A stretch of 64,000 nt of DNA from Rosenbergiella australiborealis (GCF_018494035.1 NZ_JABBFO010000001.1:186001-250000); one strand, 5' to 3'; shown: positions 21,477-31,891, counted from the stretch's first letter. The notes: generated from the letters alone by a model not told the origin. Program-made: numbers and translations.

Positions 21477-21779
21477 TAGTTAGCCTTCTTTATGTGAGAT
21501 AGATCCCCAGTGTGGCGATATTTTTCCTCTGTGTGAAGCAAAAAAATTAGCAAAGTTTATCAATAAAGAGCGTTTAGCGATCTAAGGCGTGAATATCCAT
21601 GAGCATTAGGGCGTTCTCGAAAGGGGGGAGAGAACGGAATTATTACTCGTTACAGAGCAACTGAGGGGGTTGGGTAGGCACTAGAGTAGGGCGGTTGCCA
21701 ACGTCTTATCCAGTGGTAATAGGATCTTCGGGTCAATGAGTTAGGGGGATCATGGCAAGATCGCCATGATCCGTGATAT
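21477..21779. other. Non-coding gap with hairpin
   Basis: About 300 bases without a gene. A perfect 10-base stem (21747-21756 with 21763-21772, loop of six) lies just after the glycosyltransferase stop codon on the minus strand and may end that transcript, though no T-run follows. Nothing else is recognisable. Confidence 0.45.
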
Positions 21780-22871
21780 TTAACGGGCCGTCAGTGGCTC
21801 GGTGCAGGGTAACTGTGCAATAATCCGCTCCGCAGCTTGAGTAAACTGTTGGTGATTGAAATGATTCCTCACATATTTACGGGCGGAAGCACCATAAATA
21901 CCCAAAATTGAGGGGTCGATAAATATCTCTTGCAGTGACGAGGCAAGCGCTTTTTTCAGGTCACCAGATAATACAAAGCCAGTTCTTCCCGCTTGTACAG
22001 CATCTCGCATTTCACCGACCGGTCTTGCCATAATGGGTAAACCTACATTCATCGCTTCATGTACGGCTAAACACATCCCTTGCTGATCTGACGGCTGTAC
22101 ATAAAGATGCAGTCCAGATAAGAAGCTCGTGATATCGGAAGAAAAATCGGGAAGTCGCACAATACCCTGAAGATTGCGCTCAATGACTTTATCTTCTAAT
22201 CGCTCACGCTCAGGCCCATCGCCGAGGATGGTTAATTGTATCCGCTGACGCAGATGAGGATACCTCACTAAATAATCACCTAAAGCATCAATCAGTGCTA
22301 AATACTGTTGAGCCTTATAAAGCGGGCCCACGCTGCCAATTTGCAGACGAGATTGCCCATCCCAGGGTTTGGCTTGCGGTGTCTGTTCATTATATTGAAA
22401 TAGCGGCCATGTCATCACTCTCTCAGCAGGAATATGCATACGGTGTTGTAGATAATCGACAACCGTTTGTGAATCCCCGACCCACAGTGTGGAACAATGA
22501 CGTAAGCAATAGGTGTAGCTCTTTACGTTCGCACTGTGCTGAAAACTAATCACTGGGATCCCCCGCATTTTTCCAGCACATTGGCCAACTAAATTACCAA
22601 AACTCGAGGAAGTCCAGATTATATCTGGGCGCTCTCGATGGATTACAGAAAGATAGCTGGCAAGAACAATAGGTAAAGCACGACGTCGAGAAGAGAGCTC
22701 AGTATAACTCAGTCCTGCTTCCATAAAATGAGGCGCTATATTGAGCTCGCGGGGCTGGCACGCAATAATCGATACGTCATGGCCGAGATCTTTTAACGCA
22801 GTAACGATATCAGGGATAGCGAATTTAGCTTCCCCGGTCTCTAAACTTGTAATGAGATAATGAATTTTCAT
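21780..22871 (-). CDS. GT-B glycosyltransferase (GT4-like)
   Basis: A 363-residue glycosyltransferase of the GT4/GT1 clan. The N-terminal half begins MKIHYLITSLETGEAKF with the glycine loop that contacts the acceptor; the C-terminal half carries LTILGDGPER, the VQPSDQQGMCLAVHEAMNVGLP sugar-nucleotide region (the E-x7-E motif is only partly conserved) and PVGEMRDAV. The acceptor and sugar are not evident. No other cell-surface polysaccharide genes are near, so it is an orphan. The start at 22871 is preferred to a frame beginning at 22955 because the domain starts here and AGGTG precedes it. Confidence 0.8.
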   Translation of the reverse strand: MKIHYLITSLETGEAKFAIPDIVTALKDLGHDVSIIACQPRELNIAPHFMEAGLSYTELSSRRRALPIVLASYLSVIHRERPDIIWTSSSFGNLVGQCAGKMRGIPVISFQHSANVKSYTYCLRHCSTLWVGDSQTVVDYLQHRMHIPAERVMTWPLFQYNEQTPQAKPWDGQSRLQIGSVGPLYKAQQYLALIDALGDYLVRYPHLRQRIQLTILGDGPERERLEDKVIERNLQGIVRLPDFSSDITSFLSGLHLYVQPSDQQGMCLAVHEAMNVGLPIMARPVGEMRDAVQAGRTGFVLSGDLKKALASSLQEIFIDPSILGIYGASARKYVRNHFNHQQFTQAAERIIAQLPCTEPLTAR

Positions 22872-23598
22872 CAGCTTGCACCTGTTTTCGAGGTTTATGC
22901 GGTAAGTTGGCGATATCGTTTGGGATGCCAAGCTGTTTTCACTGCTTTCCCGCAATTTCCTCTATTCTACCGGTTGTAAGTTAAACAATTCTTATACATT
23001 ACAGAATAAGGGTACCGTTACGTTGATCCATGAGAAGATAAATATTTTTTCGGGTAAAAAGAAACAATGAGTAATAGAAAATAGTATTTAATTAGATTTT
23101 ATCATAAATAAACATAGAGTCATTTATAGGGCTAAACTAGTAATATTATATATATTATTTTGAGTAGGTGACGGGGTTATTATTATTTTTTATCAAAATA
23201 GAAATTATAAAATTCAATCAAATTTACCTCATTACATATTATAGCATTAACTTAGCACTGTACGATAGTACGTCAGTCTTTGGGTGATTTTTTCCTTCTT
23301 CACCTATTTTTATAAATAATAACAATTTATTTCTATATTAGACGGAAACTTAACATTCCCTATTCCTGATTTTCCCACTGTGGCAGATAAAGACAATATT
23401 ACAGGAGTCCCCCCTCTTGCATTACTTAGTGGCAGGCTACCAAATACTGTCACCTTAATCACATAGGCGATTTATCAATAACCTTTACAACGCGAAGGTA
23501 TCAACGACTACAGTGTGACGCGAGGCGTTTACATACGGTTTTAATGATGCGAGTAGCCCTTAAATATATCGATTCTATTCAAGGGCACTTGGCGACAA
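22872..23598. other. Long AT-rich non-coding region
   Basis: More than 700 bases with no credible gene on either strand, markedly richer in A and T than its surroundings. A short inverted repeat (GCCCTTAAAT with ATTCAAGGGC around 23555-23587) sits just after the MFS stop codon and might end that transcript. The remainder holds the glycosyltransferase promoter region and may be the remains of a deleted gene. Confidence 0.4.
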
Positions 23599-24891
23599 TC
23601 ATCGGTCATGGTTACAAATATAGCGAGGCTTCTTCAGTGTGTTTTTGGTGGTATTAACGTTATACACACAGATAACTGCGACCAATAGTGCGCTTGCCAT
23701 AAAGCAGTACGAAGCGTTGGGACTCCCCATTGCCCCGTTGAGGAATCCTACAAAATAGGCCCCTAAGAAAGCACCTAATGCTCCAAAACTATTAATGAGC
23801 CCAATAGCAATACCGGACACATTTCTGGGAAGTAACTCGGGGATTAGGGCGAAAAAAGGGCCATATGGCGCGTACATACAAGCAGTGGCAATAATCAATA
23901 AGCCATAAGAAAGCCAAAAGTGACTATCCGCAAGCAGACATGAGGCGATAAAAGCTAAACTGGCGATCATCAATATAGGCCAAATAAATACTTTACGATT
24001 CAACAGATTATCAGATAACCACGAGACGATAACCATCAGTATCACGGCCGCTAAATAAGGGGGTGCCGATAACCATCCAACCGAAACAATATCTATTGAT
24101 GAAGCGGATTTGATAATCGAAGGGAGCCACATCATCAATCCATACACACCAATACTCCATAGCGTATAAGCGAAGGAGAGCAGTATGACATTGGTACAAC
24201 GAAGTCCTTGGACGTAATTGGCTATTGGTTTGATGGAGGCTTGTTCATTATCCATGACTTGTTGTAGTTCAGCTTTTTCTTTAGCAGATAGCCAATTCAC
24301 GTCAGCCGGTTTATCCCTAACTAGCCACCACCATATTGCCGCCCAAAGTAGTGCAGGGATCCCCTCGATAATGAACATCTCTCGCCAACCGTAGGATTGA
24401 ATGAGATAGCCGGATAACACGGACATCCATAATACGGTTATCGGATTACCTAAAATTAAAAAGGTGTTAGCACGTGAACGTTCTTCCTGTGTAAACCATG
24501 TACTGATATAAATCAGCATCGCCGGCATCGCCGCGGCTTCCACAATTCCCAGTGTAAAACGAATAACTAATAAAGCCGGAATATTGTTTACCATGCCGGT
24601 TGCTGTCGCACAAAGGCCCCAAAGTACTAAGCAAATAAACAGTAGCTTTCTGACGCTTCGCCTTACAGCGTAAAGCGAACTGGGGACTTGAAAGATAAAA
24701 TAGGCTAAAAAGAATAGTGCGCTCATCAACGATGCGGTATTTTTAGAAATGCCTAAATCATTCTCTATCCCTGCTACGACTGCAAAACCGAAGTTAGCCC
24801 GATCTAAGTAAGCGAAGCTGTACGTCGTAAAAATGATCGGCATTAAATACCACCACCGACGTGCACTAAGTATTTTTGCTTTGTGAGACAT
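23599..24891 (-). CDS. MFS transporter, anion:cation symporter (ACS) type
   Basis: A 430-residue membrane protein with twelve hydrophobic segments. The first segment contains the ACS-family signature YLDRANFGFA (about residues 27-36), and VPSSLYAVRRSVRKLLF forms the loop after the second pair. Enteric members carry sugar acids, glucarate, galactonate, phthalates or pantothenate; the substrate is not deducible. Two in-frame ATGs exist; the second (24891, AGG seven bases upstream) has the better ribosome site than 24909. It is divergent from the pyroglutamate operon, with about 240 bases between. Confidence 0.8.
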   Translation of the reverse strand: MSHKAKILSARRWWYLMPIIFTTYSFAYLDRANFGFAVVAGIENDLGISKNTASLMSALFFLAYFIFQVPSSLYAVRRSVRKLLFICLVLWGLCATATGMVNNIPALLVIRFTLGIVEAAAMPAMLIYISTWFTQEERSRANTFLILGNPITVLWMSVLSGYLIQSYGWREMFIIEGIPALLWAAIWWWLVRDKPADVNWLSAKEKAELQQVMDNEQASIKPIANYVQGLRCTNVILLSFAYTLWSIGVYGLMMWLPSIIKSASSIDIVSVGWLSAPPYLAAVILMVIVSWLSDNLLNRKVFIWPILMIASLAFIASCLLADSHFWLSYGLLIIATACMYAPYGPFFALIPELLPRNVSGIAIGLINSFGALGAFLGAYFVGFLNGAMGSPNASYCFMASALLVAVICVYNVNTTKNTLKKPRYICNHDR

Positions 24892-25128
24892 GGTATGCCT
24901 GTTGCTCATGAGTACATAAGAATAAGTGATAACTAAACCGCTATGTAATGGTTAAACTCTTCCTGTCCTGACTTTTTATATTCATAAATTTTGTTACTAA
25001 ATATGTGAGTGCGGGTAAATAGTAGCAGAGTCCATGATGGAAGCGAGTGAATACGATGAGCCGACGGAATAAAACGCAATGGAACCGATTGCGTTCGCCC
25101 ATGAGTTGTAAAACCCGAGGAGCCAGTA

Positions 25129-25866
25129 ATGATAAATATCGATTTGAACGCTGATTTAGGCGAGGGAAGCCCGCATGATGCCGAACTCTTAGCTCAGGTT
25201 TCCTCCGCCAATATCGCTTGTGGATTTCATGCCGGGGATGCCACCACAATGCTTAACAGTGTTCGCGAAGCAATTAAAAGAGGGGTTGCTATTGGCGCCC
25301 ATCCGAGCTTTCCGGATCGAACGAATTTTGGTCGAACGGCAATGACATTGCCTGCTGAAACGGTCTACGCACAAGTACTTTTTCAGATCGGTGCTTTAGC
25401 CGCCATGACACAAGTACACGGTGTTCGTCTGCAGCATGTTAAACCTCACGGTATGTTATATAACCAAGCAGCACGTGATCCCCAGTTAGCCGATGCCATA
25501 GCGAAAGCCGTGTTTGATTTTAATCCCAAGCTGAGGTTAGTCGGACTTGCGGGGAGTGATTTGATCCGTGCCGCAGAGCACTATGGATTAGCGACGCGCC
25601 AAGAAGTCTTTGCCGATCGCCGCTATCAATCGGATGGTAGTTTGGTGCCCCGAACACAAGTTGGAGCGGTGATCGAGGATGAAGAGCAAGCGGTGGCGCA
25701 AAGTTTGCAGATGATTCAACGCGGAGAGGTTCAGGCAATTAGCGGTGAACGAGTTGCCGTTGTGGCACAAACTCTCTGTTTGCACGGAGATGGAGAGCAT
25801 GCGTTACGTTTTGCTCGCCGTTTACGTCAAACGTTTCAGTCCCTGAATATCAATGTGGTTGCTTGA
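25129..25866 (+). CDS. pxpA: 5-oxoprolinase subunit A (LamB/YcsF family)
   Basis: A 245-residue protein of the PxpA/YcsF family: [13 protein letters not shown] at the start with the metal-binding aspartates, [10 protein letters not shown] (about 29-38) and [10 protein letters not shown] (about 55-64), and VKPHGMLYN (about 103-111). PxpA works with PxpB and PxpC to hydrolyse 5-oxoproline (pyroglutamate) to glutamate with ATP. No pxpB or pxpC is in this operon; they must be elsewhere if the pathway is complete. It is the first gene of an operon with two membrane proteins and a pyroglutamyl peptidase. GGAG precedes the ATG. Confidence 0.93.
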   Translation: MINIDLNADLGEGSPHDAELLAQVSSANIACGFHAGDATTMLNSVREAIKRGVAIGAHPSFPDRTNFGRTAMTLPAETVYAQVLFQIGALAAMTQVHGVRLQHVKPHGMLYNQAARDPQLADAIAKAVFDFNPKLRLVGLAGSDLIRAAEHYGLATRQEVFADRRYQSDGSLVPRTQVGAVIEDEEQAVAQSLQMIQRGEVQAISGERVAVVAQTLCLHGDGEHALRFARRLRQTFQSLNINVVA

Positions 25867-25895
25867 TGCGAACGATAGAGAGAGGAATTTGAAGT

Positions 25896-26618
25896 ATGAC
25901 AGAGAGTATTTCTTTGTGGCCGTTAATCGGCATTGCCGTAATTGTCATCGGGTTTATTTTACGTTTTCATCCCGTGCTAGTGGTTGTGGTTGCGGGTATT
26001 GTGACAGGGTTGGCGGCACAAATGTCCCTGCTCACTCTCTTGGAAAAGATGGGTGCGGGCTTTCTTAACACGCGTAATTTACCGTTTATTTTGCTGTTAC
26101 CTCTTGCAGTGATCGGATTGTTAGAACGCCATGGCTTGAAAGAGCGTGCACAATGGTGGATCAGTAAGATAGCGGGGGCGACCACCGGACGTTTGCTGAT
26201 TGTTTACCTTTTGATTCGCGAGCTTACTGCTGCATTGGGTCTTACCAGTTTAGGTGGCCATCCACAAATGGTTCGTCCTCTGTTGGCCCCCATGGCCGAA
26301 GGGAGTGCCGAGCGTGTTTATGGTCCACTTCCTCCAGATGTTCGTTACCGCATTCAAGCCATGGCTGCCGCGACGGATAATGTTGGATTATTTTTTGGCG
26401 AGGATATTTTCGTTGCCTTCGGTGCTGTGCTTTTTATGCACAACTTTATGTTTGAATCGGCGGGCTTACAAACTGAACCCTTGCATATCGCGTTATGGGG
26501 GATACCGACAGCCTGTTTTGCTTTCGTGATCCATAGCGTACGTCTTTCTCGATTAGATCATTATTTACGTCGTGAAATCGCCAAGGCTGCACAAGGTGAC
26601 ACGGGAGAAAAAGCATGA
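25896..26618 (+). CDS. DUF969 family membrane protein
   Basis: A 240-residue membrane protein of the DUF969 family, always seen next to a DUF979 gene. Hydrophobic segments near residues 7-25, 28-45, 60-80 and further on, with the conserved ELTAALGLTSLGGHPQMVRPL (about 108-128). The pair clusters with pyroglutamate genes in many bacteria and has been proposed to take up 5-oxoproline; that role is not proven here. The last four bases overlap the next gene (ATGA), which points to coupled translation and a two-part carrier. Confidence 0.82.
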   Translation: MTESISLWPLIGIAVIVIGFILRFHPVLVVVVAGIVTGLAAQMSLLTLLEKMGAGFLNTRNLPFILLLPLAVIGLLERHGLKERAQWWISKIAGATTGRLLIVYLLIRELTAALGLTSLGGHPQMVRPLLAPMAEGSAERVYGPLPPDVRYRIQAMAAATDNVGLFFGEDIFVAFGAVLFMHNFMFESAGLQTEPLHIALWGIPTACFAFVIHSVRLSRLDHYLRREIAKAAQGDTGEKA

Positions 26619-27610
26619 TTTTCCAGCAGAACTATCTTTACTGGCTGGCCGGAGCTGTGTTGTTGGGCGTCGCGGTAATGTCGTGGCGAGATAAAAATAA
26701 TCCTCGACGTATTACCACTGGGCTATTTTGGGGAATTTATGCTGTTCTATTTTTTATCGGTGATTGGACTTATCAGCTGATAGGGAGCACGCGGCAGGTC
26801 AATATCATGGTAGGGATTGCGGTAGTGATTATGGCATTAATGGCTGGGTTAGGAGGAGTAAAATTAGGGAAATATACGCAGCGAACCCCCGAACAAAGAG
26901 AAAAGAGTGCACGACGTCTTGGTGGGCGCCTTTTTCTCCCGGCATTAACCATCCCGCTCGTCACCGTGATTGGTGTTTTACTCTTTACTTTTTTCCCCTC
27001 GCTTCAAGCCGGTTTCTTTGGCGCTGAGCACTCTGCAACGTTAGTGACACTTTTTTCAATGACACTCGGATGCGTGATAGCGTTGGTGATGGCTCTGGTT
27101 ATTACCGGTGATAGAGTTTCTCAGCCTTTGCAAGAAGCTCGGCGACTACTGGATTCTGTTGGCAGTGTTTTTATTCTACCGCAAATTCTTGCGATGCTTG
27201 GACTACTGTTTACTGCTGCAGGGGTAGGGCACAGCCTCTCTTGGCTTACCGAACACTATTTGGCCGTCAATAATCGTCTTATCGCGGTAATGGTTTACGT
27301 AGGAGGGATGGCGCTATTAACCATGATTATGGGGAATGCATTTGCCGCTTTTCCGATTGTTACCGCTGCGGTGGGGATCCCTATTTTAGTCTTACAACAA
27401 GGGGGAAATCCTGCAGTGATGGCCGCTATCGGTATGTTTTCCGGATATTGTGGCACGTTAATGACACCGATGGCTGCTAACTTCAATATTGTTCCTGCTG
27501 CCTTATTAGACTTGCCAGATAAAAATGCTGTCATTAAGGCACAGATCCCCACAGGGCTGTTGTTATTAGTCGTCAATGGGGTCCTGCTTTATTTCTTCAT
27601 GTTTTTATAA
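26615..27610 (+). CDS. DUF979 family membrane protein
   Basis: A 331-residue membrane protein of the DUF979 family with about eight to ten hydrophobic segments. The C-terminal part has [17 protein letters not shown] and [26 protein letters not shown], which look like the second half of a ion-transporter-type substrate pocket. It overlaps the DUF969 gene by four bases and lies ten bases before pcp. The two are presumed to form one transporter for pyroglutamate or pyroglutamyl peptides. Confidence 0.82.
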   Translation: MIFQQNYLYWLAGAVLLGVAVMSWRDKNNPRRITTGLFWGIYAVLFFIGDWTYQLIGSTRQVNIMVGIAVVIMALMAGLGGVKLGKYTQRTPEQREKSARRLGGRLFLPALTIPLVTVIGVLLFTFFPSLQAGFFGAEHSATLVTLFSMTLGCVIALVMALVITGDRVSQPLQEARRLLDSVGSVFILPQILAMLGLLFTAAGVGHSLSWLTEHYLAVNNRLIAVMVYVGGMALLTMIMGNAFAAFPIVTAAVGIPILVLQQGGNPAVMAAIGMFSGYCGTLMTPMAANFNIVPAALLDLPDKNAVIKAQIPTGLLLLVVNGVLLYFFMFL

Positions 27611-27620
27611 GGATGGAACA

Positions 27621-28265
27621 GTGAAAACGGTATTGCTAATGGGTTTTGAACCCTTTGAACAGGAAGTTGTGAATCCTTCATGGGAAGCGATAGCGGGATT
27701 TCATGGTCAAATAATGGCTGGCTATCATATTATTTGCCGCCAACTTCCGTGTGTATTTGGCGAATCTCTCGATATGCTTTTCACGGCTATCGACCGTTTT
27801 TCACCTGCTTTAGTTATCGCGGTTGGCCAAGCAGGGGGGCGAACGGATATATCGATTGAGCGCATTGCCATAAATATTGATGACGCACGCATTGCGGATA
27901 ATAAAGGGAATCAGCCTATCGACCAGCCTGTGATAGCTGACGGGCCAACTGCATGGCTGAGTACGTTACCCATCAAATCAATCGTGTGGGCGTTACAACA
28001 GGCAGGTATTCCAGCTTCTGTCTCTCAAACAGCGGGAACCTTTGTTTGTAATCATGTCATGTATGGATTACTTCATATGCTCAGTCAACGTCCAATGAGT
28101 AAAGGGGGATTTATCCATATTCCGTATCTTCCACAGCAAGCCGCAGCACATCTTGGTGCGGCGAGTATGTCTCTTGAAACGATGCAGCGAGGGATAGAGA
28201 TTGCCATTCTGACTGCCCTTAGTGTTGAGACAGATATTCCATTGACCGGAGGAGCAACGCATTGA
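27621..28265 (+). CDS. pcp: Pyrrolidone-carboxylate peptidase
   Basis: A 214-residue cysteine peptidase (family C15) that removes N-terminal pyroglutamate from peptides in the cytoplasm. The catalytic triad is visible at Glu80 ([10 protein letters not shown]), Cys143 ([11 protein letters not shown]) and His166 ([10 protein letters not shown]), close to the canonical spacing. The GTG at 27621 is preferred: AAGGA lies seven bases before it and the protein then starts [12 protein letters not shown] as in the family; the longer frame from 27576 runs inside the DUF979 gene. It would release pyroglutamate for PxpA. Confidence 0.93.
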   Translation: MKTVLLMGFEPFEQEVVNPSWEAIAGFHGQIMAGYHIICRQLPCVFGESLDMLFTAIDRFSPALVIAVGQAGGRTDISIERIAINIDDARIADNKGNQPIDQPVIADGPTAWLSTLPIKSIVWALQQAGIPASVSQTAGTFVCNHVMYGLLHMLSQRPMSKGGFIHIPYLPQQAAAHLGAASMSLETMQRGIEIAILTALSVETDIPLTGGATH

Positions 28266-28300
28266 AAACTATCCCTCTTCAGAGTGATACAGAGAACGAA

Positions 28301-29449
28301 TTATGTGCGCCTCATAAAGGGGTTGAGTAGACGCGCGATATTTTCCATGGTAGCAGTGATATCCGCTTGCCCTTGCTCAAGGGCTTCTTCTTGAGAGCAT
28401 ACTCGACGAAGAATACTAAATATCGCGGTGAAGTTTTCATCATAGAGATCCTCAATCTGATCACCCACACATCCCGCCAGCGCAATGACTGGGATCAGCG
28501 GTGAGATGTCTTTCGTTACTTGGGCGACACCATAAGGTGTCTTACCAAATTTTGTTTGAAAATCAATGCGACCTTCTCCGGTAAACACGATGTCGGCACC
28601 GATAATTTTTTTAGCTAATTCAGTGTGTTCGATAACAATATCAATACCTTTTTGTAGCCGTGCGTCAGCAAAGGCAACAAGTGCAGCACCAAGGCCTCCC
28701 GCGGCACCCCCACCGGCTACTTTCGCAATATCTCTGCCTAAGGTTGCTTTAATTTTTTCGGCGTAGAGGGTAAGATTTTTATCGAGTATATCGACCATCT
28801 CAGTCGTTGCGCCTTTTTGTGGTCCAAAGATAGCAGAAGCGCCCTCAGGACCGATTAACGGGTTTGTGACATCACAGGCGACTAAAAACTCGGTCTGCGT
28901 AAGGCGTGAATCGATATTACTCATATCGATGTGTGCGATCTTATGCAGAAAGCCCCCACCCAGGGGGACTGATTGCCCATTATTATCGAGAAATTTCACA
29001 CCTAGAGCACAGGCCATTCCTTGCCCGCCGTCATTAGTTGCACTGCCACCGAGCCCAAGAATAATTTTACTTACCCCGTTATCTAGCGCGTGCGTAATGA
29101 GTTCACCTGTTCCAAAGCTGGTGGTAAACAGTGGATTGCGATCTTTCGGTAGGATATGGCAAATACCACTGGCTGAGGCCATTTCAATGACGGCAGTCTT
29201 GCCATCACCTAAAATACCCAATTGTGCTTGCACGGGGTGGTGGTGTGGGCCGGTAACGGTTACCTGAATAATTTTTCCCGCAGTGGCATCGACCAGCGAT
29301 TGCACAGTGCCTTCGCCACCGTCTGCCATCGGTACTTTCACAATATCACAATTGGGAAAGATACGTTTCAACCCTTTTTCCATGCTGTCTGCCACTTCCT
29401 TTGCGGTCATACTTTCTTTAAATGAATCAGGGGCTAGGACAAATTTCAT
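28301..29449 (-). CDS. Glycerate kinase (GarK/GlxK type)
   Basis: A 382-residue member of glycerate kinase type-1: MKFVLAPDSFKESMTA at the start, VPMADGGEGTV (about 38-48), GLGGSATNDGGQGMACALG (about 132-150) and FTGEGRIDFQTKFGKTPYGVA (about 287-307). These enzymes phosphorylate D-glycerate to 2-phosphoglycerate, at the end of glucarate, galactarate or glyoxylate breakdown. No gar, gud or gcl genes are close, so the pathway it serves is unclear. GAGG precedes the ATG. It is convergent with pcp. Confidence 0.9.
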   Translation of the reverse strand: MKFVLAPDSFKESMTAKEVADSMEKGLKRIFPNCDIVKVPMADGGEGTVQSLVDATAGKIIQVTVTGPHHHPVQAQLGILGDGKTAVIEMASASGICHILPKDRNPLFTTSFGTGELITHALDNGVSKIILGLGGSATNDGGQGMACALGVKFLDNNGQSVPLGGGFLHKIAHIDMSNIDSRLTQTEFLVACDVTNPLIGPEGASAIFGPQKGATTEMVDILDKNLTLYAEKIKATLGRDIAKVAGGGAAGGLGAALVAFADARLQKGIDIVIEHTELAKKIIGADIVFTGEGRIDFQTKFGKTPYGVAQVTKDISPLIPVIALAGCVGDQIEDLYDENFTAIFSILRRVCSQEEALEQGQADITATMENIARLLNPFMRRT

Positions 29450-29920
29450 TACTTACCTCACCGTGAGTTTTTTCATTTTCCTATAGGCCATCGTATTCTT
29501 CAGCCCAAGCAAATCCCTCTTTTCTCTGCAAGGTTTATCACCACGTTATCTATTAACTCTCTACCGATAAGCGGCGTATTCACGCCGCAGGCTGTGATCT
29601 CAACCTATCATACTGGAAGAGGGGATCGAGGCTGTGAAATGTTGAAGGTGAGCGCTAACGGAGAATTTAGTAGTGAAAAGCTCTTAGTTAATACAGAACC
29701 CCGGCCAATGTAATTAACTTACCTAAAGGCCAGGTATTCTCGTGGCAAAGCAGAATTCAGAAGTACTAGCTGCCGCGCTGGTATGGTGGCTGGGCGTCGT
29801 TATCTTGGCGATGTTGGCTTCTGCTATACCGGACAATTAGCGCGATGAACTGAGAGCGTAAATTGCGTTCAGCTAGACCTACTGCAACCACTATGTCATG
29901 CGCCAGATCTTCTGGCTGTT
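29450..29920. other. Gap of about 470 bases with a short hairpin
   Basis: The stretch between glycerate kinase and the SDR gene. It holds a 7-base inverted repeat (29571-29577 with 29582-29588) without a T-run, and one candidate small ORF listed separately. No larger gene or known RNA is recognised. Confidence 0.35.
29742..29840 (+). CDS. Possible 32-residue single-span membrane peptide
   Basis: A GTG-started frame of 32 codons with a polar start (VAKQNSE) and a run of about 22 hydrophobic residues (LAAALVWWLGVVILAMLASA). AGG lies eight bases upstream. The composition is that of a one-helix membrane peptide, but a chance frame cannot be excluded and no family is recognised. Confidence 0.22.
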   Translation: MAKQNSEVLAAALVWWLGVVILAMLASAIPDN

Positions 29921-30622
29921 TTAGTACATAGGCTCAACATTCCAATGCACGGGGATTTCGGCTACACCCGCTTCAAAAGGCAGTTTAAGAACGGTTAAAA
30001 TGAGGGTCGCGATTGATTCCGGCTGAGTCATCTTTTCAGGGGATAGATCAGTAATTGATTTCGCCATATCAGTGGCGACGTAACTCGGGCAAATTGCTGT
30101 TACCCTGATTCTTTCTTCTGCTCCTGTAAGACGAAGCGCATGGGTCAGACCGGTCAGCGCAAACTTACTCATTGAATAGAGGCCTGATCCGGCGCTGGCG
30201 ACCCTTTTTCCTGACAAAGAGGACATGATCACAATCTTACCATTACCTGATTTTTTCAGAGCAGGCCAGACGAGTTTTGATAGTCGCCAAGGCGAAGTGA
30301 CATTAATTTCAACGATTTGCTGATATTCGTCATCAGTTGCATCGATGACCGTTCCCGGCGTCATAATGCCAGCATTAATGATTAATGCGTCAACCCGGCC
30401 AAATTTACTGATGGTATCCGAGAACCATTGTTTTTCTGATTCAGGGTCCTGTGCATTGTAATAAAACACACTGACACTCTCGCCCTTTGATAGATCAGAA
30501 ATTTCTGTCTGGCGGCAGCCGATACTCACATACCAGCCTTCTGCCAGTAATTGCCTTGCGGTGGCTAGGCCAATCCCGCGATTTCCACCACTTATCATGG
30601 CGACTTTTGGTACTGAATGCAT
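29921..30622 (-). CDS. SDR family oxidoreductase
   Basis: A 233-residue classical short-chain dehydrogenase. The NAD(P)-binding loop is SGGNRGIG (residues 11-18), NAGIM follows at about 84-88, the catalytic serine lies in IMSSLSG and the Tyr-Lys pair in YSMSK (about 148-152). The substrate is unknown. It is the last gene of a minus-strand operon, starting 24 bases after the amidohydrolase stop. GAGGG precedes the ATG. Confidence 0.88.
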   Translation of the reverse strand: MHSVPKVAMISGGNRGIGLATARQLLAEGWYVSIGCRQTEISDLSKGESVSVFYYNAQDPESEKQWFSDTISKFGRVDALIINAGIMTPGTVIDATDDEYQQIVEINVTSPWRLSKLVWPALKKSGNGKIVIMSSLSGKRVASAGSGLYSMSKFALTGLTHALRLTGAEERIRVTAICPSYVATDMAKSITDLSPEKMTQPESIATLILTVLKLPFEAGVAEIPVHWNVEPMY

Positions 30623-30646
30623 GATTAATTCCCTCTTGCGGCACGT

Positions 30647-31891
30647 TCACCTGTCTGACTTCACCAGTTTGCCATTCTGCATAATATGGGTAATGTATTT
30701 TTCGCCTTCAACCAGTAGATTGATATCATCGGCTGGATTTCCGTCAACGACCAATATGTCTGCGATAGCACCGGACTTAATACAACCCAGTTTACCTTCC
30801 ATATTCAGTATTTTAGCCGCAATAGTTGTGGCGCTTTGTAGCGCTTTTAAATTGCCAAGAATTTCGGCACGAATCAAAAACTCATGACTCTGGTATTGGT
30901 GCATTTCACCTAATAAGTCGGACCCGAAGCCCATTTCCACACCAGCATCATCAAAATACTTAATCGCTTTACGTCCAGCCTCTCGAACATCTTCAATTTT
31001 GGCGACAGACTCTGCTGACAGTCCCCCTTCTTCGCCGAATCTGGCCAGCATTTCATAGGTGACCTGGGTCGGAACAGCAAATACATTATTAGCAGCCATA
31101 AGTTCGGCGGTTTGCTGATCGGCCAGATTTCCATGTTCAATCGTTCTTACCCCGCACTCCACCGCACGTCTGATCGCCCTTGGAGTATAGGCATGTGCCA
31201 TAACATAAGTATTTGCCGCTGTCGCCTCATCTACGATCGCGCGGATTTCCGCTTCGCTATACTGGGTATTTGCAATAGGATCGGTGGGCGATGCCACCCC
31301 GCCAGACGCCATGATTTTGATTTGATTGGCACCTTGCTGGATTTCTTCACGAACTGCCAGACGAACGTTATCTACCCCGTCCACCACACGGGCTATCGCT
31401 CCGGCACGAAAACAGCAGGAACAAGGTTCAGAAAGCAGTAGGCTTCCCCGGGCTCGCATGTCCCCGTGTCCTCCCGTTTGTGACAAAGCCTTACCGGATG
31501 CAAATATACGCGGCCCCTTAATAAGGCCTAGCGCCACAGAACGCGCCAGTGACCAGTCAGCGCCTCCGGCATCGCGTACCGTCGTAAATCCACGCATCAG
31601 CATGGCTTTTAAGACTGGAATGGCTCTGTACATGACTATAGCATTAGGCTGTAATGCATTTAATCCAAGGTTTGCTTCTGAAGCCAGTACATGAACATGG
31701 CAATCGATAAGTCCTGGGATAACCGTTTTCCCCCGAATATCGATTTCCTGATACCCGTTATCTGTCAGAGAACCTTGTGGCACCACATCGCGAATTTTAT
31801 CTTTCTCAACATAAATATCATATCCTTCAAGAATTTCTCCTGTCGCAATATTCAGTATGTTTCCGTTTTTAAAAATAATTTTATCAGACAT
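30647..31891 (-). CDS. Metal-dependent amidohydrolase (imidazolonepropionase/Xaa-Pro dipeptidase-like)
   Basis: A 414-residue amidohydrolase-superfamily enzyme. The metal ligands are recognisable: HVH in DCHVHVLA (about 61-66), the bridging lysine in QIKIMASGG (about 188), later histidines in MAHAY and TIEHG, and the aspartate in GFGSDLLG (about 321). Related enzymes split dipeptides with a C-terminal proline, arginine or lysine, or hydrolyse ring amides; which applies here is unknown. The start at 31891 is chosen because its ATG overlaps the stop of the upstream transporter gene by eight bases; a GTG three codons earlier is possible. Confidence 0.8.
   Translation of the reverse strand: MSDKIIFKNGNILNIATGEILEGYDIYVEKDKIRDVVPQGSLTDNGYQEIDIRGKTVIPGLIDCHVHVLASEANLGLNALQPNAIVMYRAIPVLKAMLMRGFTTVRDAGGADWSLARSVALGLIKGPRIFASGKALSQTGGHGDMRARGSLLLSEPCSCCFRAGAIARVVDGVDNVRLAVREEIQQGANQIKIMASGGVASPTDPIANTQYSEAEIRAIVDEATAANTYVMAHAYTPRAIRRAVECGVRTIEHGNLADQQTAELMAANNVFAVPTQVTYEMLARFGEEGGLSAESVAKIEDVREAGRKAIKYFDDAGVEMGFGSDLLGEMHQYQSHEFLIRAEILGNLKALQSATTIAAKILNMEGKLGCIKSGAIADILVVDGNPADDINLLVEGEKYITHIMQNGKLVKSDR

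Noticed and set aside
22980-23598. Possible gene or CRISPR in the long AT-rich gap
   Set aside because: No open frame of useful length, no regular repeat-spacer pattern, and only scattered AT-rich runs.
24941-25249. 102-residue minus-strand frame overlapping the start of pxpA
   Set aside because: Basic, low-complexity composition (many H, R, W), no ribosome site, and it covers the well-supported pxpA start on the other strand.
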